Positions 9,872 through 18,595 of a DNA stretch of 38,476 nucleotides are shown in pieces. The first letter of the stretch is position 1, and the number at the start of each line of letters is the position of its first letter. A program made the position numbers and the translations under genes. Under the pieces are notes generated by a model that saw only the letters and a list, made by a program, of their open reading frames with translations, was not told where the DNA came from and ran no database searches. This stretch comes from Fibrobacter sp. GTDB lineage: Bacteria > Fibrobacterota > Fibrobacteria > Fibrobacterales > Fibrobacteraceae. The stretch is taken from assembly GCA_017520105.1 (NCBI GenBank), contig JAFWRL010000293.1, positions 1 through 38,476 on the forward strand, in the 5' to 3' direction.

Positions 9872-9907
9872 CACCTGGATTTAAACATCCAGGCGACTCT
9901 TTATTTA
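9872..9907 (+). terminator. Terminator-like hairpin between second and third GH9 genes
   Basis: CCTGGAT (9874-9880) pairs perfectly with ATCCAGG (9887-9893) over a 6-nt loop, followed by CGACTCTTTATTT. It lies only about 45 bases before the next start codon. The T-tract is interrupted, so it may act as a partial terminator that sets the ratio of the two cellulase transcripts. It resembles the hairpin after the first gene. Confidence 0.6.
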
Positions 9908-9936
9908 TGGTTTGGGATTCAGGAGATGATTTAAGT

Positions 9937-12900
9937 ATGAATAAACTGATTAGCATTATTTCGTTATTAGCCTTGCTCTGCATAGATCAAGTTGCCGCCG
10001 CAGGACGTGAAAGTCTCCCCAATATCGACAGGACTTGTACAAGCTGCAGCCGTCGATACCTGGACTCCCTCAACGTCTATGACAGACGCCCCATCCGTAT
10101 AAACCAAAGCGGGTTCAGACCTCAGGATTACAAGTACGCCTACGTGGCAGACCCGAAGGAAAGAACTTTCAAGGTCATTGACGCGAACAGTGGTAAAGAA
10201 GTGCCGGGTGGCGGAAACCTGACGCTTATCAAGAAAGGCGCAACAAAGCCCAACATCTGGATTAACGGTTCATTCAACTCCCTGGAAAGCATCTACGAAT
10301 TCGGCAAACAGGACTCCATCAGCACCCAGAAAGAAGACTTGTACCGAGCCGACTTCACATCCCTTTCAACAACGGGCGAATACTTCCTCGTCGTCGGGAA
10401 CGATACCTCGGCAACCTTCCATGTTCACCCCTCCATTTACAACGCCATTCTCGAAAACTCGTTACAGTTCTTCGGCATCCAACGTTGCGGAAACACCAAA
10501 TCGCACTTCCATGCGCCTTGCCACTTGAAGGACGGCTCCAAAATCGGGCATGACTTGACAGGAGGCTGGCACGACTGCGGTGACCATTTCAAGGTATCCG
10601 AAACTCTCGGTTATACAGCTTATGTACTTTCAATGGTTTACCTCACCTACCCCAACAAGGCTGAAGACCGCTATGGAGAATCTTACGCCGACACAGTCTT
10701 TACAGATGGTATTCCGGACATTCTCCACGAAGCCAAAATCGGTGCAGACTTTATTCTGAAACTCTACAGGGCATCCAAAGCAGACGGCCTGATTGCCAAA
10801 AACGACATGTACCACTCCGTGGGCGTTGACGAAAAGGACCACCAGTTCTGGGATTTGCCGGAACGTCAGGATGCGCAACCGGAATCCAAAGGCGGGCCGG
10901 ATCGCGTCGTATTGACCGGTATCGGCGCAAACACCTCCGGCATGTTCGTTGCAGCGCTTGCCAACGTTGCGGCAGGCTACCGCGTCTATGACGCAGCCTA
11001 CGCAGACACGCTCCTTGAAGCCGCAAAGGACATCTACAAGAACGTGATGATGCCGCTTTTTGACTACGGCAGCGGTAATGAATCAGGAAGGACAACATCG
11101 TTCCCCGGTTTCTATACCGGTGGGGGCCCTCGCTATGACGATGGCGCTGCGGCGGCTCTCGCCCTGTGGTACGCCACCAAGGATACCACATACCGTTACG
11201 ATTTGTACAAGAACACCAAGATATTCAACAATCCCACGAACTATCAGTTCAACCTGGACTACTTCAGGGCTGGATTCCTCGGCAACGAAAGCGGTTTTTC
11301 GCCCGGAGGCTGGGCAACGGACTACCAGAACATCCACACCTACGTTCTTTTCGCATTCCAGAACTTGATTCTGAAGAGCCAGGAAACGGCCGCGGAATAC
11401 GGACTTAGCGAAATCGAACGCGACTCGCTTTCGATGCGTACCATGGCCACATTCCGCAAGATTCTGAATGATGCCACGAACCAGGGCGACTCTACGGTTC
11501 TCGTGAATCCGGGCGTAGGCACAGGCGACCCGCATGAAGGCCCCACCGACCTCAAGGTCATTACTCCATACAACCTTGTCTGGACGAGTTTTGACTGGGG
11601 CGTTATCCGCTACAACTTGGGTACCGCCGTTTCCATCTTCTTGATGTACGAACTCACAAAGGACGAACGCTACCTGAAAGTGGCTTTGGACAACATGTAT
11701 TACGCTCTCGGCGCAAACCCGTGGGATATTTCCCTTTTGATGGGTGCAGGCGACAAGAACCCGCAACATCCGCATAACCGTTCTGCAAACCCTGACGGCT
11801 ACAACGCAGGCGGCATGCCATACAAGTACAAATGCCCGAAAGGCGCCCTCATGGGTGGACGCGACCCCGAAAAGACGCTTATTGAAGACTGGAGCAAATA
11901 CACCTCCACCGAAACTTGCATCGACTTCTCCGCACAGTTCCTCTTCCCGGCACAGAGCCTCGCCGAAACGCTCCCGCCCGATAACGAAGGCCCGATTTTC
12001 AGCAACATCGTCGGAACTCCTATTTCGGATTCCACCGCCATCGTGAGCTGGGACGCCAACGAAGTCGCCATCGTGACCGTATTCTACGACGTTACCACAA
12101 ATGCCAATACGGCCAAATCCGTACAGCAGGAAAAGGCATCCAAGGGCGGTTCCGTAACGCTTACCGGACTTACCCCGGGGCAAACATACTACTTCTTCCT
12201 CGAAGGCATGGACACCAAGAGGAACCTCACCACGGATGACAACCACGGTTATTGGTACAAGTTCACCATGACTCCGGTTGGCACTCAAATCAAGGGCGTT
12301 ACGATTTGCCAGGTCGATCACCGCAGTGCAAAGATTTACTGGTGGTCAACCGACCGCTTGAACGGCATTGTCAATTTCGGCAAGACCAGAGGCAACTATA
12401 CGCAATCAACAGCAGCAAGCGGTGGCGCCGTACTTTTCCACGAAGCCATACTCACAGGACTTGATGCAGGCACGGAATACTTCTTTACGGTTTCCTCCGG
12501 CACAACGACATCCGAAGAATTCTCGTTCAAGACGGAATCCCACGCGGCTTATGCGGACCTAGACATTTACATCAAGCCGAGCGCCTACCAGAACACGTCC
12601 AAGTGTTCCGGCAACAATTGGAAAAACTGCGGTGACTTTATCGTCGAAATCGACAACAACGACACGACGGATTTCCAGGATTTCGAACTCCGCCTTTACC
12701 TCGGTGCAGACGCAAGTCTTGAAACACCTGTAAGCTACATCGGACAGGTGTTTGGCGGAACAGGCCTCGTCGTCCCCCGCGTCGATCCAAGCAAGCCCCT
12801 AGTCACCTTCGGCCCGCAAACACAAGATAAGGCCGGACAATACTATCTCCCCATAACAGTCAATGACAAACTCTACGTTTCCGGACGAATCATATTCCAA

Positions 12901-15804
12901 ATCAAATGGCTCAACGCAACATATGCAAGCTTCAATGACGGCTGGTCGCTTATCGCCCATACGGGAGACGATGCCCAGGAACAGTTCGAAGGCATCGACC
13001 TAACGCAGGCCCCATACTATACCGGCTCCGAAACCGCCCAGCTCGAAAGGAACTCTCGCGGAGAAAAAGTTGTCGCCATGGTTCGCGACCCATACGTCCC
13101 CGTCTATTACCACGGCAAGCACATTTACGGCTACGCTCCGGACGATACGCCGGAAACTGGCCCGCAGGTAAACCGCAACGTAGAAATCACCTTCACCAGC
13201 CCGTTCGTGACCCCATACTACTCCGTCGAAAAGGAGGACACGCTCACGACTTACTCGGCTACAAGCAAAGTTTCGCCGACAGGTCTCCTCGACGCCGTAG
13301 AAATGAATAGCAATCCTTATCCGTTCGAATACGTGAACCCCAAGCGCACCGACGCCATTACCTTCGGAAAACAAGATACGGTACTCGCCTACGGCAACAA
13401 CTATATCGAATGGGTCAGCTGGCACAACAGAAACGCAAACCAGAAGAGCGAAAACAAGTATGATTGCGCATGCGCCTATGTCCGTTCTAACGTCGAAATC
13501 GACAGTATCACCATCCCGCCCGAAAAACGGTTCCTCGTATTCGACAGGAGCAACATCGTGGGCTACAAGGACAAATTCATCGAGGTCCAGGTTTCGCTCC
13601 TCGACAGCAATTTCGAACTCCTCAAGGACGAAAAGAACTTGAACGTCGATTTAGTAAGCGAAGATCCGAACGTACTCTTCTACACCGACCCGACAGCAAC
13701 AATTTCTGTAACGTCCGTAACGCTTTATAACGGTGTCGCAACGATTTACGTCAGCTCCAAGGTTGCCGTGAAGACAACCATTTCCGCAACGCACGTCAGC
13801 AACAAGGATTACGCCTACACGCCGGCCACAGCCGAGTTGAACATCGAAGATCTTCCGCCCTGGCCAATTATCGACAAGGCAAAGATTGTCGATTTGGACT
13901 GTGACCACATTCCTGACGCCATGGATATCACACTATCGTCGGAATACTTGGAAAAACAGAAGTTCACGTCGATTACGTTCACTTACGAAAACAAGGAATA
14001 CACTTCGAGCGCTGTCAAATCGTTAAGTGGCAGATCCCTCATCGTGAACATCGATGTTCCAAAAGAAGTCTTGACAAACGCCACCGGTAAGATTACGCTC
14101 ACCAGCGACATTCAAGGACAAATAAAAGAAGTCAACGATTCCTATACCGACGGCATACCGCCCGCACTGCTTTCGGCAACGATTCTCGAACGTCAGGACA
14201 CGTCAACGACGGATCACCTTTATCTGCAATTCAGCGAACCGATTTCGGCTCCAGGTACAAGCTTCCCGCTCGTTCTCTACGGTACCGACAAGACGACCAA
14301 GGCTGCAACGCCTATCGTCACATCGGCTAAGCTCTATAACGAAGCGAAGAACATCTGGGACTTCGAAATTGCCTTTGATGCAGCGAACAATTCTCTCGTC
14401 AACGCAGGCATGTGGGGACAACTCGACCCAGCAGGCACCATCACCGACTTGAACGGGAACGGTGTCGCAGGCGTCTGCACGCCGGAAAAGGTCGAAATAC
14501 TCCTCAAGATTTTACCGATACCGATGACCTATGCCGTCATTACCGACAAGAATCAGAATGGTTACGCAAGCCACGTGGATGTGACTTTCGAACGTGCTCC
14601 CGATGCAAAGCACATCCCGGAAAAACTGGAGATTATCTTTGGCTTGGCAAAGCCCGAAACGCTTACAGTCGAAAAGAACCTGCTAGCCTTTAACGGAGCA
14701 AATCTCTCCATCGACCTTGTTAGGCCATTCCAGTTCGGCAATACTGCCGGTCCATTCGACGGGATGCTTCCAGGTGGCAAGATGCTCAGCCATGCTGGCC
14801 TTGTCACGCAGTTCCTCGGTACCGGAGCCGCCACAGAGACAAGCACTGTACTCGCCGAAGACAAGGTCGGCCCAGTCTATGTTTCTGCAATCATCAGCCA
14901 GACAGCAACGGCCGACGTTTTAAACATCACCGCAAGCGAACCCCTTGTCATGGCAGACTCATCGCAGCAGTTCTACAGGCATATGCGTGCGGACAAACAA
15001 TCCAGTGCGTTCAGCGCCAATTTCTCGAATTGGAGCTATTCGCAGAACAATTCGGGACTTTCCATTCTCTATATGGGTGAACTTGCCGGAACAGTCATGG
15101 AAGGTGATTTTGTAAGAATGGGTTCCATGATGACCAGTACATTCAAGGATGCCAACGGCAACTACCCAGAATTTGACGTGCCATGGGTTCCTGTTGACGG
15201 AAACGGAGCGCCCAAGATTAAGTTCGAAATGGATCTCCGCAACAACATTACCGATGCAAATTCGAACAACCGCACTAAGGTCGTTGTGCCCGAAACCATG
15301 CGTTTCTATGTCAAGAACCCGACAAGCAACAAGTTCGACCTTATACAGAACGGCAATGTGACAATGGCAGGCATTGATTCCACCGATATCAACGGCGCGA
15401 TTTTCGATGTCAAGCTGACCGTTCCTCGCGGAGCCTCGTTCGGTGAAGAATGTGCTTGGGAAGATTTGCTCGTCAAGTTCGACGTTCCGATTTACTCGAA
15501 CCTCGGCAGTTTCGTCAACCGATTCCACCAATCGTTCCATGTAAATCCAAAGCAATACCTCATGTCCAACAACCATGTCGAATTTGTCATCGAATGGGCC
15601 AACAAGTCGCCTTCTGGACTGCGTTCCAAAGAAGACAGAGCCGTTGGTACAGGCGCTTATATTTACAAGGCCGATATCGAAGCGGTGTTCTCGCCCAACA
15701 TGAACAATCCTGGAGTCAAAAGCGATCCGAAGATTGCCAAGAACTTCTCCACGAAAACTTCATTTGAGCAAAAAAGGACATTCGGTATCAAGAGGACAAA
15801 GTAA
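9937..15804 (+). CDS. Giant secreted GH9 cellulase (1955 aa), divergent paralogue
   Basis: A second complete GH9 enzyme, probably an extracellular cellulase. ATG 9937 is chosen over the upstream in-frame start at 9868 because it gives a clean signal peptide (MNKLISIISLLALLCIDQVAAA) and has AGGAG at 9921-9925, although the 11-nt spacing is long. The earlier start would overlap the intergenic hairpin. Domains: N-terminal Ig-like with RPIRINQSGF (about 50-165); GH9 catalytic with WHDCGDH giving Asp213 and Asp216, a HPHNRSANPDG motif and Glu659 in TSTETCID; two Fn3-like (about 680-870); a CBM3-like sandwich ending near YYHGKHIYGYAP; then Ig/SbsA-like modules with Ca-loop-like openings (DLDCDHIPD, DKNQNGYASH). 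The C-terminus is GTGAYIYKADIE...KRTFGIKRTK. Its C-terminal half is far more diverged than that of the other two. The kinase gene starts 26 bp after the stop. Confidence 0.93.
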   Translation: MNKLISIISLLALLCIDQVAAAGRESLPNIDRTCTSCSRRYLDSLNVYDRRPIRINQSGFRPQDYKYAYVADPKERTFKVIDANSGKEVPGGGNLTLIKKGATKPNIWINGSFNSLESIYEFGKQDSISTQKEDLYRADFTSLSTTGEYFLVVGNDTSATFHVHPSIYNAILENSLQFFGIQRCGNTKSHFHAPCHLKDGSKIGHDLTGGWHDCGDHFKVSETLGYTAYVLSMVYLTYPNKAEDRYGESYADTVFTDGIPDILHEAKIGADFILKLYRASKADGLIAKNDMYHSVGVDEKDHQFWDLPERQDAQPESKGGPDRVVLTGIGANTSGMFVAALANVAAGYRVYDAAYADTLLEAAKDIYKNVMMPLFDYGSGNESGRTTSFPGFYTGGGPRYDDGAAAALALWYATKDTTYRYDLYKNTKIFNNPTNYQFNLDYFRAGFLGNESGFSPGGWATDYQNIHTYVLFAFQNLILKSQETAAEYGLSEIERDSLSMRTMATFRKILNDATNQGDSTVLVNPGVGTGDPHEGPTDLKVITPYNLVWTSFDWGVIRYNLGTAVSIFLMYELTKDERYLKVALDNMYYALGANPWDISLLMGAGDKNPQHPHNRSANPDGYNAGGMPYKYKCPKGALMGGRDPEKTLIEDWSKYTSTETCIDFSAQFLFPAQSLAETLPPDNEGPIFSNIVGTPISDSTAIVSWDANEVAIVTVFYDVTTNANTAKSVQQEKASKGGSVTLTGLTPGQTYYFFLEGMDTKRNLTTDDNHGYWYKFTMTPVGTQIKGVTICQVDHRSAKIYWWSTDRLNGIVNFGKTRGNYTQSTAASGGAVLFHEAILTGLDAGTEYFFTVSSGTTTSEEFSFKTESHAAYADLDIYIKPSAYQNTSKCSGNNWKNCGDFIVEIDNNDTTDFQDFELRLYLGADASLETPVSYIGQVFGGTGLVVPRVDPSKPLVTFGPQTQDKAGQYYLPITVNDKLYVSGRIIFQIKWLNATYASFNDGWSLIAHTGDDAQEQFEGIDLTQAPYYTGSETAQLERNSRGEKVVAMVRDPYVPVYYHGKHIYGYAPDDTPETGPQVNRNVEITFTSPFVTPYYSVEKEDTLTTYSATSKVSPTGLLDAVEMNSNPYPFEYVNPKRTDAITFGKQDTVLAYGNNYIEWVSWHNRNANQKSENKYDCACAYVRSNVEIDSITIPPEKRFLVFDRSNIVGYKDKFIEVQVSLLDSNFELLKDEKNLNVDLVSEDPNVLFYTDPTATISVTSVTLYNGVATIYVSSKVAVKTTISATHVSNKDYAYTPATAELNIEDLPPWPIIDKAKIVDLDCDHIPDAMDITLSSEYLEKQKFTSITFTYENKEYTSSAVKSLSGRSLIVNIDVPKEVLTNATGKITLTSDIQGQIKEVNDSYTDGIPPALLSATILERQDTSTTDHLYLQFSEPISAPGTSFPLVLYGTDKTTKAATPIVTSAKLYNEAKNIWDFEIAFDAANNSLVNAGMWGQLDPAGTITDLNGNGVAGVCTPEKVEILLKILPIPMTYAVITDKNQNGYASHVDVTFERAPDAKHIPEKLEIIFGLAKPETLTVEKNLLAFNGANLSIDLVRPFQFGNTAGPFDGMLPGGKMLSHAGLVTQFLGTGAATETSTVLAEDKVGPVYVSAIISQTATADVLNITASEPLVMADSSQQFYRHMRADKQSSAFSANFSNWSYSQNNSGLSILYMGELAGTVMEGDFVRMGSMMTSTFKDANGNYPEFDVPWVPVDGNGAPKIKFEMDLRNNITDANSNNRTKVVVPETMRFYVKNPTSNKFDLIQNGNVTMAGIDSTDINGAIFDVKLTVPRGASFGEECAWEDLLVKFDVPIYSNLGSFVNRFHQSFHVNPKQYLMSNNHVEFVIEWANKSPSGLRSKEDRAVGTGAYIYKADIEAVFSPNMNNPGVKSDPKIAKNFSTKTSFEQKRTFGIKRTK

Positions 15805-15830
15805 GAAGGAAGGTTCCGAGATAGGAAAAC

Positions 15831-18209
15831 ATGCAAGAGAGTCTTTTTACAAACTCGCCTTACGTTATCGCGCTTTCTGTTATCGCGTTGATTATCGTAT
15901 GCTATTTTCCTATCATGCTTGGTCAAAAATCCTCCATCAAGCAACTTCCACGCCCTATACACCAGTTGGTCATTATCAGCATCTACTGGCAAGCGAGCAA
16001 CCTTATTGGCAATATATTCTTTAGCGGAGACAACTTTGTCGTCGGCACAAGCGCTTATACAGCAAGACAAATCATTTTCTGCGTCGCAGCGCTCAGTTGG
16101 ATTCAGCTAGGAAACGCCATCCACCATACCGCAGAAATAAGCCTTAATATCAAGCGGAAAAACGGCTGGAAACTCATGAATATTTTCGGTGCTCTAGCCG
16201 TCATAACATCGACCATCATCTTCATCAAAGACCCGTCTTACATAGCAAACTTCGATATTATAGGTTACAAGCCCTTTGCGCAAAGACCCATTTTTTTCTT
16301 TTACACATTACTCTTCGGCATATTTGTCGTCCCCTGCCTGATTGTTACCGGATATAACCTTCTCCGCAGCATCGTGCAATCCAGCGACACGTCGCTTCCA
16401 CACCAAGTCAGTACCTACATGCTGGGGTCCTTTTCATTTTTCTCATTAACGGCCATTCTATTCGATATTGTCATTCCTATAGCATCTAAATTCAATGAAT
16501 TCGATCAGTTTATGAAATGGTCTTCTTTCATCTCCATATTTCTGGCGATTCTTTGCGGTCAATATTTTACCTCCGTCTCGTTCAAGAACAAAAGCACGTC
16601 GTGGTTTATGGAAAAACTTAGGGATAAAATGACAGACGGCATGCTCTATTTCAATTCCAACGGAAACATTACATACGCAAACACGGCAGCATTGAGCATT
16701 CTTCACACGACCCAAGAAAGCATTTTCAACAAGAAAGTATCATCTATATTCTCGCAAATATCGGACCCCACGCGCGAGGCTACTTACAACAAAATAAAAG
16801 TCAACATCGACCAAGAAGACCATATTTTCAATGCCAGGATATTCCAAATCCGTCAATCGTTAACGACAAACTACAATGTCCTATTTTTTAGCGATGTTTC
16901 CAACACGCTGCACTATCAGCAAATAATAAAAAGCCGCGACGAACAGTTCAAGGAATACCAGTTAGACCAGATCCGCTATCAGGAACGCCTTAACATCTGG
17001 AAAAAGAAAGTCGATGAAAGCAAAAGTTTCCTGGACACGCTCATCAGTACCCTACCCTTCCGTTTTTGGTCCAAGAACGAGCAAGGCGTATTCATGACGC
17101 AGAACCAGAACGACATCAAGGAACGCGGAAACCTTTTGCAGACATCGGAACCCGACGACAAAATTCTTCCGCAGGAACTTCTGGCTAGGAACACCGGCGA
17201 ACCGCAAAGTTTCATTTCTTATGAACAAATCGTCAAAGCGAGTGAAGATTCCCTAGACGAAGGGGATACCATCAAGATTTTAAAACAAGACGACTACAAC
17301 AAGGCTGTCCGCGAAGGAAAAGCCAAGGATATATCCATTTTCAACAACATGTTCATCCCGATTATTGCACCGCAAAAACCATACAAAATAATCGGCATCA
17401 AGATTGACATCACCAAAGAAATGCGCCTCGAGAAAGAGCGCGACATGTTGCAAGAACAAAAGCATATCCACTCCAGGCTCGAAGAACTGGGCACCATCTG
17501 CGGCGGCTTCGCCCATGACTACAACAACATTCTCGGTTCGCAAATCGGATTTTGCGACTTGGCCCTCGAAGTGCTCGACAAGGACAGCCAGGCATACATG
17601 TTCATCCAGGAGGCCGGCAAGGCCGCCAAACGAGGCAAGGAATCGCTCGAAGAACTTTTGAACACCATCCGCGGGAAGACTTCCGAAAACGAAGCGGCCA
17701 CCGAATTTGCCCCCTACATGATTATCGACGACGTGGTGAAGAAGCTCTGGATAACGCTCCCGCCGAACGTGAAGGTCAAAGCAGACAACATAGACAAGGA
17801 CATCCGCATTGTCGGAAACGTGGCGTCGCTAGACCGCATTATCAGCAACCTTGCAAACAACGCCATATTCGCCATGAAGGAAAACGGCGGTACCCTCACG
17901 ATAACATTGAAAAGAGAAACACTCACGGAACCCCTCATCACGCCGTTCGCCCCGCAAATCGATGCCGGCGTTTATGCGAGAATCACCGTCGAGGATACGG
18001 GTACCGGGATGGACACGGCGACGCTGGAACGCATCTTTTCACCCTTCTTTACCACCAAAGCACCGGGTGAAGGCCTCGGTTTGGGCCTTTCATCGGCACT
18101 TAGACTGCTAAAAGAAGGCAAAGCAGGCTATACGGTACAGACAACTTTGGGCGAAGGTACTATTTTTAATCTATATTGGCCTATAAGAATCGAGAAAATG
18201 GAGGCTTGA
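15831..18209 (+). CDS. 7-TM PAS sensor histidine kinase
   Basis: Inner-membrane sensor kinase of 792 aa. ATG 15831 has AGGA at 15823-15826. Seven hydrophobic segments fill about residues 5-250 (such as VIALSVIALIIVCYF and FFFYTLLFGIFVVPCLIVTG), resembling the 7-TM histidine-kinase N-terminal domain. A PAS-like domain follows (about 260-340, DGMLYFNSNGNITYAN), then a coiled linker and a second PAS-like region (about 400-540). The dimerisation/phospho-acceptor motif is GGFAHDYNN with His562. The ATPase has an N-box (NLANNAIFAM), VEDTGTGM, FSPFFTTK and GEGLGLGLSSA. All catalytic motifs look intact. It begins 26 bp after the cellulase stop with no hairpin seen between, and its stop overlaps the next start, so it forms an operon with the two regulators. 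The signal sensed is unknown; a cellulose-related cue is inference from position. Confidence 0.9.
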   Translation: MQESLFTNSPYVIALSVIALIIVCYFPIMLGQKSSIKQLPRPIHQLVIISIYWQASNLIGNIFFSGDNFVVGTSAYTARQIIFCVAALSWIQLGNAIHHTAEISLNIKRKNGWKLMNIFGALAVITSTIIFIKDPSYIANFDIIGYKPFAQRPIFFFYTLLFGIFVVPCLIVTGYNLLRSIVQSSDTSLPHQVSTYMLGSFSFFSLTAILFDIVIPIASKFNEFDQFMKWSSFISIFLAILCGQYFTSVSFKNKSTSWFMEKLRDKMTDGMLYFNSNGNITYANTAALSILHTTQESIFNKKVSSIFSQISDPTREATYNKIKVNIDQEDHIFNARIFQIRQSLTTNYNVLFFSDVSNTLHYQQIIKSRDEQFKEYQLDQIRYQERLNIWKKKVDESKSFLDTLISTLPFRFWSKNEQGVFMTQNQNDIKERGNLLQTSEPDDKILPQELLARNTGEPQSFISYEQIVKASEDSLDEGDTIKILKQDDYNKAVREGKAKDISIFNNMFIPIIAPQKPYKIIGIKIDITKEMRLEKERDMLQEQKHIHSRLEELGTICGGFAHDYNNILGSQIGFCDLALEVLDKDSQAYMFIQEAGKAAKRGKESLEELLNTIRGKTSENEAATEFAPYMIIDDVVKKLWITLPPNVKVKADNIDKDIRIVGNVASLDRIISNLANNAIFAMKENGGTLTITLKRETLTEPLITPFAPQIDAGVYARITVEDTGTGMDTATLERIFSPFFTTKAPGEGLGLGLSSALRLLKEGKAGYTVQTTLGEGTIFNLYWPIRIEKMEA

Positions 18210-18583
18210 TGTCTACAATACTTATTATTGACGATGACGCTCAACTGAACCTCATGTTGAAGTCCGCGCTTGAATTGAAAGGTTACTCTGTCGATACTGC
18301 ATGCAATGGCAAGAAAGCTAAGTCGCTCTACCAGAAGAACACGTACGATGTAATCATCACCGACATCATCATGCCGGAAGGTGATGGATTTGAAGTTATT
18401 CTTGATCTCCGCCGCATGGGTTTAAGCGACCGCATCATTGCGATTAGCGGTGGTGGACGCACCTCTGCCGAAGACTATTTGGCAACAGCACAGCATTTCG
18501 ACGTGGCTGCCATTTTCAGCAAGCCGCTAGATCTCCAGCAACTTCGCAACAAAGTGGACGAAATTATCAAGAGCCATTCGTAA
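18209..18583 (+). CDS. Single-domain response regulator (CheY-like receiver)
   Basis: A 124-aa stand-alone receiver. ATG 18209 overlaps the kinase TGA (TGATG) and has GGAGG at 18200-18204; an earlier in-frame start would lie inside the kinase gene with no better site. Receiver residues are intact: acidic cluster Asp8-Asp10 (IIDDD), phospho-acceptor Asp52 (IITDIIMPEGDG), Ser80 in the Thr/Ser position, and Lys105 (FSKPLD). There is no output domain, so it probably takes phosphate from the upstream kinase and passes the signal by protein contact or phosphotransfer. The natural candidate partner is the adjacent sigma-54 activator, whose own receiver lacks the Asp. That partnership is inferred from gene order, translational coupling and the missing Asp. 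Confidence 0.92.
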   Translation: MSTILIIDDDAQLNLMLKSALELKGYSVDTACNGKKAKSLYQKNTYDVIITDIIMPEGDGFEVILDLRRMGLSDRIIAISGGGRTSAEDYLATAQHFDVAAIFSKPLDLQQLRNKVDEIIKSHS

Positions 18584-18595
18584 TCAATCGCATAG

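Noticed and set aside
1..15804. Cellulosome-type dockerins in the GH9 proteins
   Set aside because: The D-x-N-x-D-G-like loops occur singly at the start of beta-sandwich segments rather than as paired 22-residue dockerin repeats.
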